Source: Streptomyces aurantiogriseus
Lineage (GTDB): Bacteria > Actinomycetota > Actinomycetes > Streptomycetales > Streptomycetaceae
Reading direction: 5' to 3'
DNA: 64,000 bases
Assembly: GCF_014649375.1 (NCBI RefSeq)
Contig: NZ_BMSX01000005.1
Coordinates: forward strand, 420,373 to 484,372
Every line of letters starts with the position of its first letter. Position 1 is the first letter of the stretch. This document shows, in pieces, positions 58,726-64,000 of the stretch. A model generated the notes under the pieces. The model was not told where the DNA came from. It searched no databases and saw nothing but the letters and a program-made list of their open reading frames with translations. The translations under genes were made by a program, and so were the position numbers.

Positions 58726-59559
58726 TCACCCGACCGCCAGCAGCACGGTGGCCGCCGCCGCACCCACCAGTCCCACCGCCTGCCCTGCGGTGACCCGCTC
58801 GTGCAGCAGTGCCAGTCCGAGGACGACGGGGAGCGCCGGGTAGAGCGAGGCGATGACCACGGCGACGGCCAGCAGTTCGCGTTGGGCGGCGAGTTGGAAG
58901 AGGGCGAGCCCCAGGGCCGCCCCGGCGCCGACCGCGAGGGCCGCCACGCCGAGTCGCGGCGCCGGCCATCGCGTACGGCGGACCGCGCCCGGCAGCAGGA
59001 CGGCGACGGCGGCCACCGCGGCCACCCGCCCGGCCGCCAGGGGCCACAGCCCGCTCACCGTCCCCGCCTGACCGAGCGCGAGGTACTGCACGGCGACGCC
59101 CGCGCTGGCGAGGAGCCCGTCGCGCACCCCGCCGCCGGCCGCACCGTCCGCTCCTCCGCCGGCGACCAGCCACAGCGCGGGCACGGTGACGGCGATGCCG
59201 GCCCAGGCCAGGGCGCCGGGACGGTCACCGAGAAGGAGGACACCGCACAGGACGGACAGGGCGACGGACGTGACCGCGCTCACGGGCACGACCACGCTCA
59301 TCGCGCCCCGGCTGAGTCCCCGGTTGAGGAAGTGCATGGCGGCCCCGCTGCCGACGCCCGACAGGGCGCCCCACAGCAGGTCGGTGCGGTGAACGGCCTC
59401 GGCGGGCACGAGAAGGGCGGCCGCCGCGGCGAGCAGCAGGCCGCCGATCTGGCCGAGAACGGTGACGGTGGCGAAGTGGGTGCGGCGGGAGAGGATCCCG
59501 CCGGCGAAGTCGACGAGGCCGTAGAGGACGGCCGAGGTCAGTGCGAGAAGGGCACCCAT
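58726..59559 (-). CDS. EamA/DMT-family transporter
   Basis: The 277-residue protein has ten predicted helices in two EamA halves, with the expected glycine-rich pattern LYGLVDFAGGILSRRTHF at the start and SLYPALPVVLGLALLHERVT in the second half. These drug/metabolite transporters move small molecules outward; the substrate is unknown. It converges on the protease gene and has no partner. The ATG begins MGALLALTSAVLYG, a normal first helix. Confidence 0.85.
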   Translation of the reverse strand: MGALLALTSAVLYGLVDFAGGILSRRTHFATVTVLGQIGGLLLAAAAALLVPAEAVHRTDLLWGALSGVGSGAAMHFLNRGLSRGAMSVVVPVSAVTSVALSVLCGVLLLGDRPGALAWAGIAVTVPALWLVAGGGADGAAGGGVRDGLLASAGVAVQYLALGQAGTVSGLWPLAAGRVAAVAAVAVLLPGAVRRTRWPAPRLGVAALAVGAGAALGLALFQLAAQRELLAVAVVIASLYPALPVVLGLALLHERVTAGQAVGLVGAAAATVLLAVG

Positions 59560-59620
59560 GTGCTGGGGGGTGCCCCGGGCCGGAGCTCCGATGCGGATCG
59601 GCCCCGCCGGCGGGCGGCTG

Positions 59621-59794
59621 TCAGGCCGCCCCGACCGGATGCGGGGCCGCGGCGGCCCACTCCATGACGAGCCGCTGGTATTCCTCGCGCTGCTCGACGC
59701 TCAGTGTCCCGCCCGACCGGAGCCACAGGGCCCGGATCTCCTCGTTGACCTCTTCGGCCGATCGCTCGGAGAGGGGTTCAACAGTGGTGGACAT
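59621..59794 (-). CDS. 57-residue acidic protein, unknown function
   Basis: The small ORF encodes a 57-residue protein starting MSTTVEPLSERSAEEVNEEI, helical and acidic at first, with GGTLSVEQREEYQRLVMEWA toward the end. Codon bias is strong, with G or C at nearly all third positions. The ATG has no ribosome binding site, but TAAGAT lies about seven bases upstream, as in leaderless Streptomyces genes. I do not know its family. It resembles small actinobacterial proteins encoded beside transporter and regulator genes. Confidence 0.6.
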   Translation of the reverse strand: MSTTVEPLSERSAEEVNEEIRALWLRSGGTLSVEQREEYQRLVMEWAAAAPHPVGAA

Positions 59795-59858
59795 GGTGTG
59801 AATCTTACGATGTCGGAGGTGAAGGCGACGTGAGTAATACCCTAGTTAAATGGACAAA

Positions 59859-59884
59859 ACGGACGTGTCACTGATCACGTCCGT
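59859..59884 (-). terminator. Intrinsic terminator of the L,D-transpeptidase gene
   Basis: On the minus strand ACGGACGTG, an 8-base loop and CACGTCCGT are followed by TTTTG. The 9-bp stem plus U-run lies 30 bp past the transpeptidase stop. It is the clearest rho-independent terminator in the window. Confidence 0.8.
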
Positions 59885-59913
59885 CTGCCCGCTCATCTGC
59901 CGTTCGCGCCCTG

Positions 59914-60609
59914 TCAGGTGCCCGGCTTGCGGCCGTACACGAAGACGTCGTCGCCGGTCTTCAGCAGCGACCAGTACTTCTTCGCGGCGGTCGTGGTCAT
60001 GTTGACGCAGCCGTGCGAGCCCGGCGGGTTCCACATGCTGACGCCGACCGAGTGGAAGGCCTGCCCGCCGTCGAAGAACTGGCTGTAGGGCATGGGCACG
60101 TTGTAGATGCTCGAGACGTGGTCGATGTTGCGCCAGTAGATCTTCTTCAGACCGGTGCGGGTCTCGTAGCCGTTGCGGCCGGTGCGGACCGGGACGGGCC
60201 CGTAGACGAGCCTGCTGCCGTCCTGGATCCAGCTGATCTGGAGGGTGAGGTTGACGCAGGCGATGCGGCCCTTGTTGGTCGGGCACCTGCCGTCCTTGTT
60301 GGGCTTGTTGCCCACCGCCTTCTGCTTGTTCATGAGATCCATCACGCCCCAGGTGACGGGCCCCGCGTAGCCGATGTTCGGCTTGATGCCGTGCTTGTTC
60401 TGGAAGGCCTGGATGGCCTTGCAGTCGGCGGTCGACTGCCTGCCGTCGACGGGCCGGCCGAGGAACTTCTCGACCTGCTTCTGGTACGGCCCCGCCTGCG
60501 TCGTGCAACTCGCGGCCTGCGCGGGTGCCGCGCCCAGCGCGAGTGTCAGTGGAGCGACGAGCCCCGTGACCCCGAGCACGACTGCCCCTCGTCTGCGTAT
60601 GTCCCCCAT
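59914..60609 (-). CDS. L,D-transpeptidase (YkuD domain) with N-terminal peptidoglycan-binding region
   Basis: The 231-residue exported protein has a signal peptide ending near AAPAQA (residue 32), a short peptidoglycan-binding-type region (about 36-95; CKAIQAFQNKHGIKPNIGYA) and a YkuD catalytic domain. The catalytic pattern is His186, then SHGCVNM with Cys201 as nucleophile. It should form 3-3 cross-links in peptidoglycan or attach proteins to it. ATG at 60609 has GGAGAGGG upstream and precedes the signal peptide. Its transcript ends at the hairpin 59859-59884. Confidence 0.9.
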   Translation of the reverse strand: MGDIRRRGAVVLGVTGLVAPLTLALGAAPAQAASCTTQAGPYQKQVEKFLGRPVDGRQSTADCKAIQAFQNKHGIKPNIGYAGPVTWGVMDLMNKQKAVGNKPNKDGRCPTNKGRIACVNLTLQISWIQDGSRLVYGPVPVRTGRNGYETRTGLKKIYWRNIDHVSSIYNVPMPYSQFFDGGQAFHSVGVSMWNPPGSHGCVNMTTTAAKKYWSLLKTGDDVFVYGRKPGT

Positions 60610-60649
60610 GTCCGCCCTCTCCCTGGCACGGTTGTGCGGTCTCGTCAAC

Positions 60650-62026
60650 TTAGACAGGCGGGCGGGGGCGTCGGTTGTAGTACTGGTCGAGCTGTGACGA
60701 AACGGTGAACTTCCGGTCCGCCAGGTCCACTTCCGCAGGGTGAGCCTGCCGTTGTTCCGGGAGTTCGCGGCGGGTGCGGACCGGGGACAGGAACACCGGC
60801 AGGAACGCGGCCGCGAGCACGGCCCCGCCCACCCACAACGTCCCCCGTACCCCCACCAGTTCACCCAGCAGACCCGACACGGCGGCACCGACGGCCAGCG
60901 CCCCCGTCAGCAGGAACCGGAACGTGGCGTTCATACGGCCGAGCAGGGCGTCCGGCGTCATCCGCTGGCGCAGGCTCACGCCGAGGACGTTGTCCACACC
61001 GGTCTTGAACAGGGCCAGCACCCAGCCCGCCCCCGCGATCCACAGCCAGGGGCCCTGCCCGATCAGCGGCACCAGCAGTCCCGCGGGCGCCAGCACCAGC
61101 CCGGCCAGGCCGAGCGTACGACCGTGCCCGAGGCGCCCCGCCAGCGGGCGGGCACACCAGGCGCCGAGCAGCAGACCAAGACCGCCCGCGCCCCAGTAAA
61201 GGCCCAACGCACCTGCGGAGAGGCCGAGTTCACGGACGAAGAGGATCGGCAGCATGGTGGTGACGATCTGCGAGCCGAAGTTGGTGAGGGCGGCGGTGAG
61301 CGCCAGCGCGCGCAGTTCCGCGTCGCCGAGGACGTGCCGGACGCCCTCCGCGATCTGCTCGCCCAGCCGGCTCTCGCGCGGCGGGCGGGGCGCGGCCTGC
61401 TGGTGCCGGACAGCCAGGAGCTGGAGCGCGGAGGCGAGATACGCGCCCGCCGCGCAGAGCACGGCCAGGGGCGCGGTGAGCAACTGGACGAGTCCGCCGC
61501 CCGCGCCGCGTCCGGCGACGTTGCCCATGGCCTGCAGGCCCACCACGGCCGCGTTGGCCCGCACGAGGGCCGAGCGGCCGACCAGTTGGGGTAAGAAGCT
61601 CTGCGAGCCGACGTCGAAGAACACGGTCGCGCACCCGTTGAGCAGCACCACCACGTACAGGTGGCCGAGGGTGAGCGCGTCGAGCTGCCAGGCCACGGGC
61701 ACGGACGCGAACAGGACGGCGCGGCACAGGTCCGCGCCGACGAGGAGGCGACTGTGCCGCATCCGGTCCACCCAGACCCCGGCCGGCAGCCCGATGAGCA
61801 GGAACGCCACGGTGCCGAGCGTGGCCAGGGCACCCACCTGCCCGGGGCTCGCGTCGAGCGCGGTCACCGCGACGAGGGGCACGGCGACGTAGCTGACGTG
61901 TGTGCCGAGCTGGCTCAGCGCGGTGGCGGAGAACAGGACGCGGAAGTCGGGGACGTGCCAGGGCGAGGAGGGCGGTGTCGGGGTCTGCACGGAGGAACGC
62001 TGCCCGAGGGGGTCCTCGGAGGACAA
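60650..62026 (-). CDS. MFS transporter (enterobactin-exporter/EntS-like)
   Basis: The 458-residue transporter has twelve predicted helices and typical major facilitator features, including FLLIGLPAGVWVDRMRHSRL (the loop 2-3 motif). It resembles actinobacterial MFS exporters of the DHA3/EntS type that remove drugs or siderophores. TTG at 62026 is used because a GAAG site precedes it; the next candidate, GTG at 61990, lacks one. An inverted repeat sits directly before the start and a second dyad further upstream, suggesting repressor control. Confidence 0.85.
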   Translation of the reverse strand: MSSEDPLGQRSSVQTPTPPSSPWHVPDFRVLFSATALSQLGTHVSYVAVPLVAVTALDASPGQVGALATLGTVAFLLIGLPAGVWVDRMRHSRLLVGADLCRAVLFASVPVAWQLDALTLGHLYVVVLLNGCATVFFDVGSQSFLPQLVGRSALVRANAAVVGLQAMGNVAGRGAGGGLVQLLTAPLAVLCAAGAYLASALQLLAVRHQQAAPRPPRESRLGEQIAEGVRHVLGDAELRALALTAALTNFGSQIVTTMLPILFVRELGLSAGALGLYWGAGGLGLLLGAWCARPLAGRLGHGRTLGLAGLVLAPAGLLVPLIGQGPWLWIAGAGWVLALFKTGVDNVLGVSLRQRMTPDALLGRMNATFRFLLTGALAVGAAVSGLLGELVGVRGTLWVGGAVLAAAFLPVFLSPVRTRRELPEQRQAHPAEVDLADRKFTVSSQLDQYYNRRPRPPV

Positions 62027-62066
62027 GTGAAAAGATCTTCACGGACTGTTGAGTATCTCTGAACAG
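62027..62066 (-). promoter_or_regulatory. Two dyads upstream of the MFS gene
   Basis: GTGAA-N6-TTCAC (62027-62042) lies immediately before the TTG start, and CTGTT-N11-AACAG (62046-62066) lies next to it. They look like binding sites for a small repressor such as an ArsR or MarR protein. None is encoded nearby. Confidence 0.4.
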
Positions 62067-62095
62067 TGACGGGGCCTCGGGTGGGAGAGCGGTCC

Positions 62096-63010
62096 TCACC
62101 GGTATCCCGTCGTGTCCGCCGGCTTGCCCGCGTCCTGGACCTCGACGAGGTAGCGCCAGGCGTCGGGGCGGCTGCCGTCGAGGTCGGTGAAGCCGTAGAC
62201 GGGGGCGAGGCCGCCGCTGGACAGGGACCGGCCGTTCCAGCGGGAGACATCGGGGTCGGCGGCGAGGGCGGCGACGGCGCGGCCGACGTAGCGGGGTGTC
62301 TCCGAGATGGCGAAGTGCGGGACGCGGTCGAGGGCGTCGCGCCAGTTGTCCTCGGTGACGCCGAAGGTGTCGAGCATGATCTCCGAGCGCAGCCAGCCGG
62401 GGGTGAGGGCGACGGCGGTGGCGCCGCGCGGGCCGAGTTCGTGGCCGAGGGAGAACGCCATGCGCAGGACGGACGCCTTGGCGAGGTCGTAGAAGAAGGA
62501 GTTGCGGTAGGTGTCCCGGTTGTAGTCGGCGGTGCCGTCGGTCATCTCGACGACCAGTCCGCCGGGGTGACGCAGGAGGAGCGGCAGCGCGTGGTGGCTG
62601 GTGATCGCGTGCGTCTCGACCGCGAGCCGCAGCAGCCGCAGGCCGTTGTCGAGGTCGTGCTCCCAGACGGGGGTGTCCCACTCGAAGAGGTGCTCACCGC
62701 CCCAGACGTCGTTGACCAGGACGTCCAGACGGCCCTGCTCGTCGGCGATCCGGTCGACGAGCGTGCGCACCTGGGCGGGGTCGAGGTGGTCGGTGGGTAC
62801 GGCGATCCCGTGGCCGCCGGCCTCGGTGACCAGGTCGGCGGTGTCCTCGATCGTCTCGGGGCGGTCGTACTCCGAGCGGCGGGCGCGGGTGGTGCGGCCG
62901 GTGACGTAGACGGTGGCGCCGGCCGCCCCCAGCTCCACGGCGATGCCCCGCCCCGCCCCCCGCGTCGCCCCGGCGACCAGCGCGACCTTGCCTTCCAGCG
63001 GACCCGACAT
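62096..63010 (-). CDS. Short-chain dehydrogenase/reductase
   Basis: The 304-residue SDR has the cofactor motif VAGATRGAGRGIAVELG near residue 12 and a catalytic Tyr-x-x-x-Lys in FYDLAKAS near residue 170. The catalytic Ser is less obvious; FFYDLAKAS follows TYRNS. TGRTTRAR at residue 37 suggests NADP preference. The start ATG agrees with the first strand. Homologues are generic SDRs and the substrate is unknown. It lies 69 bp downstream of the MFS start on the same strand. Confidence 0.85.
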   Translation of the reverse strand: MSGPLEGKVALVAGATRGAGRGIAVELGAAGATVYVTGRTTRARRSEYDRPETIEDTADLVTEAGGHGIAVPTDHLDPAQVRTLVDRIADEQGRLDVLVNDVWGGEHLFEWDTPVWEHDLDNGLRLLRLAVETHAITSHHALPLLLRHPGGLVVEMTDGTADYNRDTYRNSFFYDLAKASVLRMAFSLGHELGPRGATAVALTPGWLRSEIMLDTFGVTEDNWRDALDRVPHFAISETPRYVGRAVAALAADPDVSRWNGRSLSSGGLAPVYGFTDLDGSRPDAWRYLVEVQDAGKPADTTGYR

Positions 63011-63152
63011 GTCCGACCTCCTGTGCGTGTTCCGTCGATGCCGTCATCGAGGATCGCGCGGAAGCCGGACATCTCCTGTCGCCTTTTCCGGCGGGATCAC
63101 CCGGGTGCCCCCGCCGCCGCGGCTCCGGGTCGGGCCGGCCGAAGGGCCCTGC

Positions 63153-63782
63153 CTAGTGGCCCCGCGCGATCCACTCCTCCAGGTGGGGTGCCTCCGCGCC
63201 GATGGTGGTCGCGTCGCCGTGGCCGGTGAGCACCTTCGTCTCGGGCGGGAGGGTCAGGAGGCGCTCGCGGATCGAGGTGATGATCGTCGGGAAGTGGGAG
63301 TAGGAGCGGCCGGTGGCGCCGGGGCCGCCCTGGAAGAGGGTGTCTCCGGTGAAGAGCACGCCGAGGCCGGGGTCGTGCAGGCAGACCGCGCCGGGCGCGT
63401 GCCCGGGCGTGTGCAGGACGGTGAGGTCGGCGCCGGCGGCCTCGATGACCTGGCCGTCGGCCAGATGGGCGTCGGGCTCGCGGTCGGGGTGGGTCAGCTT
63501 CCACAGCGGCAGATCGTCGGGGTGCAGCCAGATCGTCGCGCCCGTCAGGTCCGCGAGGGCGGGAGCGGCGCCGATGTGGTCGTTGTGGGCGTGGGTGCAC
63601 ACGATGGCCGTCAGCCGGCGGTCCCCGACGGCGGCCGCGATGGCCTCGGCGTCATGGGCGGCGTCGATGACGATCACCTCGTGGTCGTCGCCGACGATCC
63701 AGACGTTGTTGTCGACGTCCCAGGTACCGCCGTCGAGGCTGAACTGGCCGGAGGTGACGAGGCGTTCGATGCGCGCGGTCAT
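63153..63782 (-). CDS. MBL-fold hydrolase (mycothiol formaldehyde pathway type)
   Basis: The 209-residue metallo-beta-lactamase-fold hydrolase has THAHNDHIG (metal ligands of the HxHxDH motif), the HTPGHAPG motif and the GDTLFQGG motif, as in glyoxalase II-like enzymes. In actinobacteria it commonly follows the mycothiol-dependent formaldehyde dehydrogenase and may hydrolyse the S-formylmycothiol product. ATG at 63782 overlaps the TGA of that gene (TGATG), so translation is coupled. Confidence 0.85.
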   Translation of the reverse strand: MTARIERLVTSGQFSLDGGTWDVDNNVWIVGDDHEVIVIDAAHDAEAIAAAVGDRRLTAIVCTHAHNDHIGAAPALADLTGATIWLHPDDLPLWKLTHPDREPDAHLADGQVIEAAGADLTVLHTPGHAPGAVCLHDPGLGVLFTGDTLFQGGPGATGRSYSHFPTIITSIRERLLTLPPETKVLTGHGDATTIGAEAPHLEEWIARGH

Positions 63783-64000
63783 CACAGCACCACCACCGAG
63801 CGCAGCACGTCGCCGTGGTGCATCCGCTCGAACGCCTTCTCCACCTCGTCGAGTTGGATGGTCTCGGTCACGAACGCCTCCAGATCCAGGCGGCCTTGCA
63901 GATGCAGGTCGATCAGCATGGGGAAGTCCCGGGAGGGCAGGCAGTCGCCGTACCAGGACGACTTCAGCGCCCCGCCACGCCCGAACACGTCCAGCAGCGG
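63782..64000 (-). CDS. mscR: S-(hydroxymethyl)mycothiol dehydrogenase / S-nitrosomycothiol reductase, C-terminal part
   Basis: Only the last 72 residues are in the window; the frame continues past the right edge. They read [20 protein letters not shown], then [19 protein letters not shown] and [13 protein letters not shown]. This is the C-terminus of class III zinc alcohol dehydrogenases of the mycothiol-dependent type, which oxidise the formaldehyde-mycothiol adduct. The coupled MBL hydrolase downstream supports the assignment. The zinc sites and NAD domain are outside the window. Confidence 0.8.
   Translation of the reverse strand, partial: PLLDVFGRGGALKSSWYGDCLPSRDFPMLIDLHLQGRLDLEAFVTETIQLDEVEKAFERMHHGDVLRSVVVL

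Overview
The window is high-GC (roughly 70 percent) actinobacterial chromosome and almost certainly Streptomyces. G or C fills nearly every third codon position, GTG and TTG starts are common, several genes look leaderless, and the families are typical of Streptomyces: DUF5133, DUF5709, DUF1232, a PucR regulator, a SpoIIE phosphatase, a streptogrisin-type protease, actinobacterial proteasome and mycothiol enzymes, and a SAV_5884-type ATP-grasp peptide maturase. I saw no rRNA, tRNA, CRISPR array, transposase or phage gene. It reads as ordinary chromosome with several accessory modules.

Left part (1-18.6 kb): a mycothiol-dependent isomerase-like gene cut by the window edge; a three-gene molybdenum aldehyde oxidoreductase operon (paoABC-like, 788-4439); a DUF1232 protein; a two-gene graspetide (ATP-grasp RiPP) locus with precursor and ligase (5185-6378); DUF5133; an ABC exporter; an aldo/keto reductase divergent from a PucR regulator, which is followed by a PLP decarboxylase-like gene; a Gfo/Idh oxidoreductase; small stress and hypothetical genes; a GNAT enzyme behind a short leader ORF; sthA; and DUF5709.

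Middle (18.8-29.2 kb): a NicT-type Ni/Co transporter with a Nur-like dyad upstream, an orphan proteasome beta subunit, a GT-C glycosyltransferase coupled to a flippase-like membrane protein, a GH65 phosphorylase coupled to a beta-phosphoglucomutase-like HAD enzyme, and several small genes.

Sugar region (29.2-42.4 kb): an ABC importer (binding protein and two permeases) continues directly into two large predicted toroid-type carbohydrate-active proteins that I cannot assign to a family. Around it lie a ROK repressor, a divergent BadF-type sugar kinase whose predicted promoter carries a perfect inverted repeat, a Tat-exported acid phosphatase fused to an autotransporter-type repeat, and an RpiR/SIS regulator. 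Together these suggest uptake and breakdown of an (amino-)sugar-containing glycan. The substrate is not known. An A/T-rich promoter-like segment and a perfect 13-bp hairpin follow RpiR.

Right part (42.7-64 kb): a large GAF/PAS/SpoIIE phosphatase, a membrane-anchored peptidoglycan-binding protein, a small frameshifted gene, a divergent folD, and a TetR repressor whose operator motif recurs in the promoter of a zinc-ribbon OB-fold protein. Then come a Gfo/Idh oxidoreductase, a large secreted Calx-beta hydrolase, a PPOX protein, a MalY/PatB-type lyase divergent from a DUF3800-like protein, a SAM methyltransferase, a membrane-anchored serine protease, an EamA transporter, an L,D-transpeptidase with a clear intrinsic terminator, an MFS exporter, an SDR, and an MBL hydrolase next to the truncated mycothiol-dependent formaldehyde dehydrogenase (mscR-like) at the right edge.
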